Assembly: GCA_032622095.1 (NCBI GenBank)
Contig: CP136067.1
Location: forward strand, 120,625,030 to 120,689,029
Direction of reading: 5' to 3'
Length of the DNA stretch: 64,000 bases
Source: Siphonodentalium dalli
Lineage: Eukaryota; Mollusca; Scaphopoda; Gadilida; Siphonodentaliidae
Below are positions 12,064 to 22,557 of this stretch, piece after piece. Numbering within the stretch: position 1 is the first letter of the stretch; every line of letters begins with the position of its first letter. Position numbers and translations under genes: made by a program. Under the pieces are notes generated by a model, which was not told the origin of the DNA, did not search any database, and saw nothing but the letters and a program-made list of their open reading frames with translations.

Positions 12064-12595
12064 TCCATGTGAAGAAATTGTCTCGGGCTGGTTAAGAAAA
12101 ACGGTGAGTAAATGCCTTTAAAATCAATCTACCTATGTGTTAGTGTGCGTAGTGCTTTGGGACAATATTAGTCTAAATCGATGAGTGCTAAATTGATGTC
12201 AACGTGTCCACAATTAATGTATAAAGAGGAACGTTATTGCAAAATCCTGAAATTGCACGCAAATTGACCCAATATATAATGTTATCACGTGCAAATCTGA
12301 ACAATTCATGACGTTCAGGTATCGCCGGGATCCCTGTCATTGAAATATAAGCAACACAACCACCGCCAAGCAACCATTTTCCAGCAATTCTAATATTTAG
12401 CATTATCAACGAGTAACGAGGACCCGTTATCCTGTAACGTTGGACGCGCTTTAGAAATCACATTGAGTAACCGCGGACGCGAATATTCCGACAAACAATT
12501 TATTTAGAAACATGAATGTTTTGAATGTATACTAGGAATGACATGTTTATGTGTTTTACCATTATTTGTCGCATTGTTAACCATCTGTTTCGCAG

Positions 12596-12936
12596 CAAAT
12601 TTTAAACAGACGAAACGTTGTCAGGAGACTTGGGTGCTTCCTCTCACCATTGTGTATATGAATGTTTTCTATCGATAGACACGTGGCTGGGTGGATTTCG
12701 GACCCTAGCCGTCGGCGAGATATTATCACTCAAGCTAATATGGGACCCTGATGCAAATTACACGTATGTGGAGATCACTAACCCATGCCAACAGGCATGT
12801 TGTGATACTGAAACAGTAAATATGTTGTTGAACATTTCAGGCCTTATAGAATGTCCAAACCATATAAGACTTGTTAAGTTATCGATTTATTATAACCAGT
12901 GTGAGATTTGTGATATTAGATTGAAAATTCCAAGGG
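12596..12936 (+). CDS. Candidate exon of element A gene, N-terminal part, unrecognised
   Basis: A frame is open from a possible acceptor (TTTCGCAG ending 12595, or AACAG ending 12609) to a possible donor at 12937 (AGGG|GTCGCA). It includes KLIWDPDANYTYVEITNP, then CQQACCD, NISGLIECPNHIRL and NQCEICDIRLKIPRG, a cysteine-rich composition. I know no family for it. No ATG sits at its start, so translation would begin in an upstream exon, perhaps joined through the GTGAGT donor at 12102. The junction at 12936 is phase 1 and continues in frame into 12984. The 47-nt intron is very short and its donor is weak, so this model is tentative. Confidence 0.4.
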
Positions 12937-12983
12937 GTCGCAAATGAAATACAGTCTAACGCTTGCATTCTCTTATTCTACAG

Positions 12984-13475
12984 GAATAGACGAGATAACA
13001 GCTACCCCATTCCGATGTTACACCTGCCAACTGACATTCACCACTTTGTCTGACACGGTTGACCATGCCACTGCATCACACCCGAACACGGAACTCAATC
13101 TCAACAATAAAACAGGAAAGTTTGTATATAAAAAAATAAGCCACCCAGGAATAATTCCATCGGACAACAGCAAAGAAATAATATTATCCAGCGACAATAA
13201 CATCATTCACCGACATAAAAATGCCATAAAGAAAGAAAAATTACAACGACCATAAGACCACCAATAATAGCAGCACAAACAGCAACAACAACATCGACAA
13301 CGGCATTCGTCATGCACACTGCAGCAGCTGCAACTCGGACAGTGCCGAGATCACTAGCACCAACAGTGACAACAACACCAGCCCTGATAAAGAACCAGAG
13401 TCACTGGATTTCGACACCTTCCGTGTGCAGCTTGATAACGTAATACAAACATATCGCCGACTGACTGAGTGTTGA
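12984..13475 (+). pseudogene. Candidate exon with C2H2-like finger, one frameshift
   Basis: After the acceptor TTATTCTACAG (12983) the frame encodes GIDEITATPFRCYTCQLTF, then TTLSDTVDHATASHPNTEL. This is a C-x2-C...H-x5-H finger. A lysine-rich stretch runs to about 13240. There the frame ends in CAACGACCATAA, but the +1 frame is open from 13230: NSSTNSNNNIDNG, HCSSCNSDSAEITS, SPDKEPESLDFDTFRVQLDN and VIQTYRRLTEC, then TGA at 13473. A single indel in the A-rich run at 13230-13241 would join the two. It is either a true pseudogenising mutation or a homopolymer sequencing error. Its place inside element A suggests a transposon accessory or captured gene. Confidence 0.45.
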
Positions 13476-13946
13476 CACACAAATATATTTAAAGTTTTTT
13501 GTCAACTAATAGCATGGGGAACATTTCCAACGAACAGCGTAGCATACAACCTTCTGCTTGATGTTGTCCGTTGGTTCCAGTGCTCCAATACATCTCAGAT
13601 GAGATATCCGGATACATCACTGGATATCGCATTTTTCGTGGCAAATTTCTGAGGTTGATGTCTGGGTGTAGGGGGTCTCGGTGCATTTTAGACAACCCTG
13701 ACGATAGAGGATCTGTGTCACACACTTCTCGCAGAGAACATTATGGTGGTGGCCAGATCTGTGAGCCCTGAATTCGTCTATGACAAGATAGTTATACAAG
13801 ACATTGGCTTGTCTTTTATATGAGAAAGTGAATGTTGCCGTAATGATTGCAGGTTTGTATATTTCTTCCACATTCGTGGCACTGTTGGTTACCAGCACCA
13901 GAAGGCGGTGTCACCGGGAAGCTAGGCTGTCGTCGAATGCTGACTG

Positions 13947-14795
13947 TTTCGGCACCTGGACGTTTCGGCACCTGGGGTTGCCGTTAGGCATCTGGACGTT
14001 TCGGCACCTGATTTTTCGGTACTTTGGACGTTTAGGTACCTGCTAATTTTCGGACCAACGAAATTATATACAGACTAAAAAAAAATTTGTATTATTCTCT
14101 ATTTCAATAAAATGTGATAAAACATGTAACATGGTAACAAAAACAAACACTGGGTGGAATGAATGGTAACGACTGTGAACGTATAAAGTGCACAAGTCAT
14201 ACAAGGAACGAACACTGAACGGAATAGCATTGTTAGCACAACATGTTATGAACATGCACGTAGCAATGTCTCCAGGTGTGGATATACAAGCCGACAGAAG
14301 CTTTCAGGAAAAGAGCGTTCCATGTTAGTCTATTCCTGATATGGTATAAATAAAGAGCGTTTATTTGAAAACAGTATTTGTCAGAGCGAATAAATGAGTT
14401 TTCTTCTCTGTTTTGTTGTATTCTTTGATTAATTATTGTCAATCATCTTGAACACGGGTTATGACCAGTGGAAAGCACAACCTTGAATCGGGTACCCCGG
14501 AAAAACGCTGTCGAATGGCCTGCCACATTCCAGCCTTGATCGAAGTCTAAGACAAATCGATCGAGTCTGATGTTCAATGGTAAATCGTTTGTCTGTGGCT
14601 CGGAGCACTGAATATCAGTCGTCTCGTCTAGCTGCTTGTCTCGGTGCAGTGGACGTCAATCTGAGAGAATCCATGGGCGTTGGCCTCTAGAAAGGCCGAA
14701 CCGTCCAAAAACCTGGGCCGAAACAACCAAGTGCAGAATATTCAGGTGCCGAAACGTTCAGAAAACCAGGTGCCGAAACTTCCAGGTGCCGATAC
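13947..14795. mobile_element. Nested foldback repeat with tandem TTTCGGCACCTG arms
   Basis: The left arm (13947-14050) holds several copies of GTTTCGGCACCTG. The right arm (14690-14795) holds the inverted CAGGTGCCGAAAC several times. The arms are about 650 bp apart. No coding sequence is evident between them and no target duplication was found. It lies wholly inside element A, so it either inserted there or is a structural part of it. Confidence 0.6.
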
Positions 14796-15677
14796 GTCCT
14801 GCACCCCTGTCATCGACTTCCAGGAATTCGCCTTCAATAGGCACTAATATTTCTCCGTCTGCAAATGAAAAATAGGAAATTATAAATAATAAGACGCGCC
14901 GTCTCATTCATGGCTAATGTTTATGTATGGGGTGCAAATTTAATTTTGAGAACTTTTAGGAATGTTTGGTTTGTTTCAAGGGGGTACAGTTGAAAAAATC
15001 CAGATCGACATGCATCACCCGCCCCAAAGGAGACGATAACGACACGCCCCGGTGTGTTATAGTATATTTCCCAATATGTTGTGCAAAAATATCTGATTTT
15101 GTTGTGCAAAAATATCTGATTATTAATTGGACATATCCTAAATATTTTACCTTTATTGTTTTTCAAACATGACCATATATGCCCATGACGTATCATGTGA
15201 AGGTAAATATTTCTGAGGAAAAAAAACGCGTCCGTCGTTACAAATTTTCGCGTCCAGTTACTATCCCACAGAAAATTCATCGGGTCCTCGTTACTACCAA
15301 AGTTGCTGGAAACGCGAATAAAAGTCCATTTTACTTGCATCTATAGCAATCGTGAAATTTCTACGGTATGTTATATATGTGAACGGTACACACATCATCC
15401 GGCATGACAACATATATTAGAGAGGAGGTTTCGTATTTCTGAATTTTCATTAGTTATTTGAACATATTTTATTCGATAAATCGAAACCTCATAGTTTAGT
15501 GTCACAAATGATGCTAAAATATTTAATCCAGCATGACATAACAAGTTGTAATTGGAGAACCAACTATTGTTAACGATAATAATAGAACAAAATCGTCTGC
15601 TGAAACCGACAAGGTATTATAATAAAGATCTGTGGGTACCTACCTGAAGTCATCGCTCATGGAAAGCATGAGGGACT

Positions 15678-15730
15678 AGTCGCGTCCGTCGTTACTTATC
15701 CGGGTCCTCGTTACACGGATGACCAGCGTG
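15678..15730 (-). repeat. Right 53-bp TIR of element A
   Basis: Exact inverted copy of 12011-12063, followed by the direct duplication TATAC at 15731-15735. Confidence 0.92.
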
Positions 15731-15735
15731 TATAC

Positions 15736-16191
15736 ATACCTGAACATGTGAGAAGCTTTTTATTCAATTGGGTTGAATTAGGAGGATAAAATTAACTTTG
15801 ACAAGCTGTTTGGACATGCGCTGTGATTTTTTTTCAGTTGTACTTTGAACTTCCTCCTGGTGATTTATAAATGTATATGGGTAGGATCAGAGTGGATAGT
15901 GGATGTGGATTAAGTATTGAGTGAGGGAACGGAACAGTATGAACAGTTCGGAAAACCTTGGTATCGTCAATTGAAATGCGAGTTTATGGGGGAGTGGGTC
16001 CCAAAAACTTGGGCGGAAAAATATTTTTTTTAACGAAGGCGGGTGGTGCTACCCGGAGTGCTGCAAAACAGAAAAAACATCCCTGTAACTGCTATTTCTT
16101 CCCTGACACCCCAACCGATCAATAAGGCATAAACAATAACAGTCAGTGCGGGAAGCACCGGCCGACATTGGAAGGGTTATTCCACGTGAGT
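15736..16191. other. Spacer between elements A and B, no gene
   Basis: No supported coding or repeat structure. A short GGGTCCCAAAAACTTGGG inverted motif lies near 15997. Confidence 0.5.
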
Positions 16192-16196
16192 ACATT
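16192..16196. repeat. Left target-site duplication ACATT of element B
   Basis: ACATT precedes the left TIR and is repeated directly after the right TIR at 19231-19235. Confidence 0.8.
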
Positions 16197-16708
16197 CACT
16201 GTCGGATACCCGTTTATGTTCGGACATTCCAAGATGGCGGCGCCCACTTAATCAGATAAACGGTAAGTGTATATATTGTCTCCAAGCAGCAATCAACGAC
16301 ATCTTTCGGTGATACACCTTGAAACAGTTATGTGGAATTTGTATGCCCAACACATACGTAACACGCCTTTCGCATGACAGGCATGTGAATTGTTGTATTG
16401 GGCGTGTCAAGTCGTCATAATTTTTAGAAATTTTATCGAGGCGGCGAAATGTTCGCTTTTTCGTATTTTTCTGGCCCTGGCCTCATGCATCCGCAAATTT
16501 ATGTATTGTTGTGGGTAGATTAGGTCACCACACATCTTCGGAATGCAAAACCGGCGATATTTTTATTGTCTAACTCCGAAAAACGACCTTTGAAAATTTC
16601 AAAATGTTCAGGTTCGGATTCGCAACATTCGCGATGAGTTTGTTCAGGTTCAGACACAATTTACGTTCAGGTTCGGACAATTTGGTTCAGGTTCGGACGC
16701 ATCAAAAA
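16197..16708 (+). repeat. Left TIR of element B with promoter-like block
   Basis: About 30 bp inside the end is CCAAGATGGCGGCG (16229-16242), which fits the known YY1 site CAAGATGGCGGC. It is followed at about 16260-16267 by CGGTAAGTG, a near-consensus splice donor. The right TIR repeats the block as CGCCATCATGG (a one-base mismatch to YY1) and the same donor. The TIR could therefore act as an inward promoter with a short spliced leader; that is inference. The tandem GGTTCAGGTTCGGAC units occupy about 16607-16697. Confidence 0.85.
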
Positions 16709-17389
16709 CTTCGCATAAAAATGACACGTCGAGGTACAGTCGCGTTCTTATTGCGTGTTTGTGCATTTGAAGATCTATTCGTGAAAGAAACGATAAATGG
16801 GGAACACGAGGCATGGTTTTAGCCCACTCGTGAATAATTTGGCGGACTTTCTTATTTTATGCGTGTGAGGTGTATGCGATCACGTGATTCTCCTCCACAT
16901 CCACATACAATGCCACGAAGGTCGCCGCACTTATAGATGAGCAGATAACTGTCCATAATATAAGTTACACGGCTTTTTGGTGGGGGATACTGTGTGGTAT
17001 GCCCCGGTAGAGGCTCGTATCCCCCGAGGCGACCCCCCCCTCAACAAGCCATGTAATGATGTATTTACCCCCGGTCTCTATTAACACTATTCCCAGACAT
17101 AAAGCACAGAAACGAGCCACGAACAGTAACTCTATTTTGTTAGACTGCTCATACGATGAATGTGATTATATAGCTGTTCCCACAATTTGCCCATAAATAC
17201 TTGCTGATAGATAGACAATATATACCATGTTTTGTATCAATAATTGGATGATATATTTGGGTATTCACACGAAACATATTCTTTTCAATATAAGCCTTAT
17301 GTGTTTTGCCTCATTTCTAAATGTTGAATCCAGTTACAAGTTAACCATTTGTCACACGACTATGCAGGACTATTAATTAGAGCCCGAAC

Positions 17390-17965
17390 ATGTTGCGTTC
17401 TATTCAGCACTATGCGAACATAGAGAATACCTATGGTTTGCCGAATAATACCTGCAATATGCGCATCTTCACGAGCGGCGATATTTCAGGACTATATTAT
17501 TCGAGAAATCATATGTGTTCTCTTTATGTTATGCTTATGGTAAGCAATTCTGCAAAACTACAAGTATTTGTTCATCGAAACAAGAATTTAGACGCCGCAG
17601 TAGCGAAACTTATGCAAACAATATCAGCAGTTCCGTTGGCAAATTAAGCATCTCTAAATTTTGGTGGAAAATTTCCTTCATGCGCTTAAGAGAATAGTGC
17701 CTACCCAATGGTTGAATATTACAGACAGAAACCCAATTAACAAATAACTGAATACGTAATAAAACGGGATCATTTGTTTTTCTTTAGAACTTATCGCAGT
17801 AATAAACTATTTTCAGTCTTCCGCGGAATTTCGCGTAGTTCCATTGATAATAATACACGCGTCAATAATTGTGTACCTTTTTTAAACAGAAGTATCTACA
17901 GTGAGATAACGTTTGAAAATTATTATCCATGCCAAGGTCCTGACGAAAGAGAGCGCATCATTTAA
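17390..17965 (+). pseudogene. Broken open frames in element B core, unrecognised
   Basis: Three short overlapping frames (17390-17647, 17515-17697, 17774-17965) lie in different phases. The first contains NMRIFTSGDISGLYYSRN and LDAAVAKLMQTISAVPLAN. I cannot assign them to a family. They may be remnants of the element's own protein or chance. Confidence 0.2.
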
Positions 17966-18106
17966 AATTACAGCTATTTCATAGGGAAACATATAACAAA
18001 CAACGCTTGTCCCCACAACCGTTTGTAACTAACAATATGATTGACAACAACTTCACGTTTAAATCATGCACCATGTCCCCGTAACGCTTGGCAGTGGGCG
18101 TATAAA

Positions 18107-18114
18107 AGCACGTA
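18107..18114 (+). promoter_or_regulatory. TATA-box-like TATAAAAG
   Basis: TATAAAAG sits in a GC-flanked context (GGGCGTATAAAAGCACG), the usual form of a pol II TATA box. No open frame of note follows before the hairpin at 18338, so its use is unproven. Confidence 0.25.
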
Positions 18115-18337
18115 AAACATCGTGGTTATGAATTACCCTTGAACTAGCAGTTTCACCAATCGTGACATTGTTCTAGCGCTGAGCTTAATTGACGTCACCT
18201 AAAACAGGATCGATAGGTCTGCTACTGATTTATTCTTATTGGTGCTGATTGGTGTGAATTTATCTGATAACCTATAAAAAGCACACCACATTGTAGCTAT
18301 TGATGTGGGACAAAATCGTTAGCTCCGTCAACATCGT

Positions 18338-18439
18338 GGGATACAAGGAGATTTAATACCCGGATGTCTCTTTTTTAACCCCTTGGTTCCGCCTCGGGGT
18401 TCAAAATCGAGAACCAGGTATTAAATATCCATGTATCCC
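18338..18439. repeat. Imperfect hairpin inside element B
   Basis: GGGATACAAGGAGATTTAAT pairs with ATTAAATATCCATGTATCCC. The inner arms around TTAACCCC and GGGGTTCAAAA close on a loop near 18385. Confidence 0.8.
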
Positions 18440-18696
18440 CGATATTTCAGAAGATAAGTAATAATACCACTGTTGCTCATATGTAAATTGTAATAATTCC
18501 CACTAGCTGGTTTATAGTAGATATTGCTCGAGAATATTCAACTGTGGCTTTTATCCCATTAATTCGGAGAATTTACCACCTATATTCGGAAATTTCAGCT
18601 GACATATTTAGATATAACAAATTAACAATGCATGTTCGTTAATAACACGCACAATAAGATCGCGACTGCACCTCGGCATGTTACTTATAGGTAAGG

Positions 18697-19230
18697 TTTT
18701 GATGCGTCCGAACATGAACTAAAATTGTCCGAACCTGAACCAAATTTGTCCGAACCTGAACGTAAATTGTGTCTGAACCTGAACAAAATCATCACGAATG
18801 TTGCGAATCCGAACCTGAACATTTTGAAATTTTCAAAGGTCGTTTTTCGGAGTTAGACAATAAAAATATCGCCGGTTTTGCATTCCGAAGATGTGTGGTG
18901 ACCTAATCTACCCACAACAATAACTAAATTTGCGGATGCATGAGCTCAGGGCCAAAAAAATACGAAAAAGCAAACATTTCGCCGCCTCGATAAAATTTCT
19001 AAAAATTATGACGACTTGACACGCCAAATACAACAATTCACATGCCTGTCATGCGAAAGGCGTGTTACGTATGTGTTGGGCATACAAATTCCTACATAAC
19101 TGTTTCAAGGTGTATCACCAAAAGATGTCGTTGATTGCTGCTTGGAGACAATATATACACTTACCGTCTATTTGCTTAAGTGGACGCCGCCATCATGGAA
19201 TGTCCGAACCTAAACGGGTATCCGACAGTG
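18697..19230 (-). repeat. Right TIR of element B
   Basis: Inverted copy of 16197-16708, ending TCCGACAGTG and followed by the target duplication ACATT. Confidence 0.9.
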
Positions 19231-19235
19231 ACATT

Positions 19236-19551
19236 GCTTGCCTCGGATATACAAGGGAAGGTCGCCGGTTATGGTGGCGTGCTTCTAACCTATATACATG
19301 AGCAGATATTGCTTCTAACTTGCTGATAACAGAAACTGTTGCTAGCGTGTCATTATCATCTTCTGGTGCCTGCAGGATAGGGAGCATGCACAGCGTAGTA
19401 ATTTGTCGGATATCGCTATCCATTAGTGTATTTAATCCTCTCCACGAGGGGACGGAATTACGATGTGCACCAAGAGCCCGAACGCAGTCCATGCTAGCTC
19501 ACGATTTCTCGAACAATATTTCCTTTCTGTTGAAGCAGATCACGTCGTTGT
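19236..19551. other. No gene recognised
   Basis: The open frames on both strands here carry no domain. The 118-codon + frame is lengthened by the tandem repeat that follows. Confidence 0.4.
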
Positions 19552-19701
19552 GTTCACAACTGTGTCTTATGAAAATACTGGTGCAGGTTATATACTTCGT
19601 TGTGTTCACAACTGTGTCCTATGAAAATACTGGTTCAGGTTATAAACTTCGTTGGGTTCACAACTGTGTCCTATGAAAATACTGGTTCAGGTTATATAGT
19701 T
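19552..19701. repeat. 52-bp tandem repeat, about 2.9 copies
   Basis: Units start GTTCACAACTGTGTC at 19552, 19604 and 19656 and contain TATGAAAATACTGG and CAGGTTATA. Confidence 0.9.
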
Positions 19702-19939
19702 TCTCTTGTTTAATTTAATCGTATCATGGTTAAGAAGGTGTATCAATTTGGTAGAAATTGGCGCTAAAAATATTGTGTATCCATTTTAAATGGCCATTGT
19801 GTATCAATTTTAAATGGCCATAGACCACACATTGACAATTATAAATCCAATATGCATGCAGTATCTTCGTTTTCACAAATTAAAAACAATCAACGATAAA
19901 GTTAATTTCGGGGTGGGTTTATAATTTGTCACAGTAAAC

Positions 19940-20244
19940 CGAAATGATTGATTGATTGATGGATTTAATGTCGCTTTCAGCAACTAAGGACATATCACGA
20001 CATTGCCAGCTTTAGTGATGGATGAGATCCGCAAACTTACGGCTAATTTCAATGGCTGATATACTCGTCGACCATGTGCGGCAAACCACCGGCCATCGGC
20101 GAGTAACTGGCAACTCCATCAGGTAACGATTTCGAGTTACAAAGTCCAAGATGGAAACATGCGGATTTGAACCCTTATCGCCAGACTGGAGGGTGAAACG
20201 ACTTGGAGTTGTACCCCTCACCGATTGAGCCACCGAGGACCCCT
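19940..20244 (-). mobile_element. tRNA-derived SINE with 7-bp target duplication
   Basis: On the - strand the head begins at 20244 with GGGGTCCTCGGTGGCTCAAT and has an A box (GTGGCTCAATCG, 20222-20233). The B box is GGGTTCAAATCC (20162-20173), spaced as in a tRNA gene. The body ends in GCGACATTAAATCC and a CAAT tandem tail (19944-19966). AGTAAAC flanks both sides (19933-19939, 20245-20251). The head is too diverged from a cloverleaf and fused to a body, so this is not a tRNA gene. Confidence 0.88.
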
Positions 20245-20382
20245 AGTAAACAGACAAAACTCGTGTGGAAAACAAGTACATTGTGATAAATTCCGATTCT
20301 GCAAAATGCTACTTATGTTCTATTTCAAATATAGTTGACGTAGATAACATGATTGTATGACATCGTGAGTTTGAATTGTGAA

Positions 20383-20910
20383 TTAAAGATACGGGCGGCG
20401 TTGGTGGTGGGTATGCTGTTAAAATATTCACCTCCGTCAAAAACCGGCATAAACAGAAAGAACAGTAAAATATAGACAGACTTTGGTCTCATACAATTCA
20501 GAAATATGGCATAACCAGTATGTTATTGTCAAGTTGGTTCCCTTTGTTATGTAAACAAAAGCAAAAAACGTGACGTTTCCTGGCTTTTGTTTAGATCCGG
20601 ATATGGTAAACATAAAGAGCGTTATTTGTTACTGTTTTTCTGATATGGAAAAAATAAAGAGCGTTTATATCATTTGTTTGTGATTAACCAATAGAATTTC
20701 GCTGTGTTATGTAAACAGAAGCACAACTTCTGTAACACGAGCAGGCTCTTGTTTACGTACACCATCGTACGTCTTGACAACAATATACTATTTACGCGCT
20801 GATTATGTTTGGCATATGAACAAAACTATATATATTTTAATATTCCTTCTGTTGATGGCGATTTGAACAAATATGAATATTTCTGCAACGAACACCACCC
20901 GTGCCTTTAA
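20383..20910. mobile_element. TTAA-flanked miniature element, copy 1
   Basis: TTAA at both ends. The TIR is AGATACGGGCGGCGTTGG at the left and AGGCACGGGTGGTGTTCG read inward from the right. It holds two AATAAAGAGCGTT-type motifs and GTTATGTAAACA..AAGC blocks. Family size is about 0.5 kb, with four more copies in the window. The TTAA target fits piggyBac- or Kolobok-type transposases acting in trans. Its upstream flank (20337-20382) recurs before copy 2. Confidence 0.88.
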
Positions 20911-21242
20911 GGTTAAATTTTGTGTAATGTTTTTTTTTTTTAAATAGATCAAATTATCATTATAATATATTCATTCCTGTTAATACTACGTTGATTTTCT
21001 TAACACATATATGTGATTATAATTATTCTAACCATCTTTAATTCTTGTGGTTTTAATCCGAGTCCAATCATAAATGTAACAAAGACACGATAGAGATATA
21101 TCAAGTTCACAAACATGCACCGAATGACCTTGGCGACCTTGAAAATGTTAAAATCCAGACGGGCATCCATGTGGATCGGTTACCGCGTTTAACGTAGATA
21201 GCATGATTGTATGACATCGTGAGTTTGAACTTTGAATCAAGG

Positions 21243-21744
21243 TTAAAGGTACGGTTGGCCTTGGCGGTGGGTATCCTGTGAAAATATTTCCACCCATCAA
21301 ACACCGTCACAAACAGAAAGAACAACAAAATGTAGACAGACTTTGTTCATATACAAATAAGAAATATCGCATAAACAGTATGTTATTGTCATATATTTGA
21401 CCATTGTTATGTAAACAAAAGCATAAAAAGTTACTTTTCTGGTGTTTGTTTATATTATGATGGTAAACATAAAGAGCGTTCTTTGTTGGTGAATTCCTGT
21501 TATGGAACGAATAAAGAGCGTTTATGCCATTTGTGTGTGATTAGCCAGCAGCATTGTGCTGTCTTCTGTAACACAATCAGGCTCTTGCTTAGGTAAAATA
21601 TAGTAAATCTTTATGAGAACATGCTGTTTACGCGATGGTCATGGTATATATGAACGAAACTGTATGCGTTTTAATGTTTTTCTGTTTACGGTGATTGGAA
21701 CAAATATAAATATTTTCGACAACTAAGGCCTCACGTGCCTTTAA
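21243..21744. mobile_element. TTAA-flanked miniature element, copy 2
   Basis: Bounded by TTAA. Its wording is nearer to copy 3 (ACGGTTGGCCTTGGCGGTG) than to copy 1, so at least two subfamilies exist. The 48 bp upstream match those before copy 1 although the two inserts differ. Confidence 0.85.
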
Positions 21745-21789
21745 AGTTTGTGTCATTTTACAAAAAAAAACGATCATATTATCAGTAGA

Positions 21790-22195
21790 AGAGTGGAAAA
21801 TATTTGTTCCACAACACGTTTATTAGAGAACCAAACAAAGAACCAGTTGATTCTTGGTTGACGAAGAACCAAATAAGAAATGTTTGGTTCCAGAATTTGT
21901 CCTCATTGCAGAATCAAATGAAGAATCAAAATGTCACCAAGAACCAAAATTTTGGTTATACAACTGTGTAACGATTACTACAATTACTCAACTGTCCCAG
22001 TGGCTGAACCAATTTCCTTGGTTCTTCATGACGAACCCAATCATTCGGGCAAATTTCCTTGGTTCTTCGCGATGATCCTAATTATTCGGGCCACTTCCAA
22101 GAACCAAATATCCCAATTTGATTCTCCATGAAGAACCAACTGGTTCTTAGCGGAGGACCGATTTGGTTCTTCGCAAGAAACAAAACAGAATCAAG
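21790..22195. repeat. GAACCAA/TTGGTTC cluster
   Basis: More than a dozen AGAACCAA and TTGGTTCTT motifs alternate in both orientations, roughly every 25-40 bp. It resembles the arms of the 5.3-kb foldback element but I found no clean termini. Confidence 0.6.
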
Positions 22196-22479
22196 ATCGA
22201 TAAAATAATAAATCACAATTCTTGCAATGTTAGTGTTCCTTTGTAATTTAGTAATTTTGTAATACAAAAAAATGTTTGTTATCTCCCTTTGTATTTCATT
22301 CATTGTTGATTGGGATTCGGCATGTCTCTATATATAAGTCTTATATTAATTTATAACGGGCATCGAGGATAACTGATTTATATATTTTGTGTGAACCGTC
22401 GTCTATACACTAGAATTCATTTGAACACAAAACTCTGCATTTTGGGGAGAATGAAGGTCCCGAATATTCCATCTTTTGA
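22196..22479. other. No gene recognised
   Basis: AT-rich with nothing I can support. Confidence 0.4.
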
Positions 22480-22557
22480 TGTAGATAGATTTGCCTGGTC
22501 TGGTGATTTACAAGAAATCGCATACACTATTAAATGGTCGAGTTTTATAGTATACTA
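22480..22557. repeat. Dispersed repeat F3, copy 2, left piece
   Basis: Matches 8256-8332 (GTCTGGTGATTTA..ATAGTATA) and stops where the F1 element begins. It continues at 25448. Confidence 0.7.

Larger units (their letters stand above)
12011..15730. mobile_element. Element A: 3.72-kb DNA transposon with 53-bp perfect TIRs
   Basis: The first and last 53 bases are exact inverted copies and begin CACGCTGGTCATCCGTG. TATAC is duplicated on both sides. Further in, each end carries subterminal inverted repeats built from two motifs, GTAACGAGGACCC and GTAAC..NGGACGCG (12414-12482 and 15222-15298), likely transposase binding sites. Inside are a candidate multi-exon finger gene (12596-13475) and a nested foldback repeat (13947-14795). 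No DDE transposase motif is visible, so it is non-autonomous, degraded or of a family I cannot recognise. A 5-bp duplication with CAC termini resembles the Transib/RAG superfamily; that is inference only. Confidence 0.88.
16197..19230. mobile_element. Element B: 3.03-kb transposon with TIRs over 500 bp
   Basis: The left arm 16197-16708 and right arm 18697-19230 are inverted copies with scattered mismatches. Both start CACTGTCGGATACCCG and are flanked by ACATT. The inner ends of the arms are short tandem repeats of GGTTCAGGTTCGGAC. The 2-kb core has short, broken open frames and a hairpin at 18338-18439. No recognisable transposase is present. As in element A, the ends begin CAC and the target duplication is 5 bp. 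Confidence 0.9.

Noticed and set aside
14921-15340. 139-codon - strand frame in element A
   Set aside because: It overlaps the subterminal repeats of the transposon end, has no domain and no partner exon.
20012-20233. tRNA gene suggested by A and B boxes
   Set aside because: The head does not fold as a full cloverleaf, is fused to a ~200-bp body with a CAAT tail and has target duplications, so it is a SINE.
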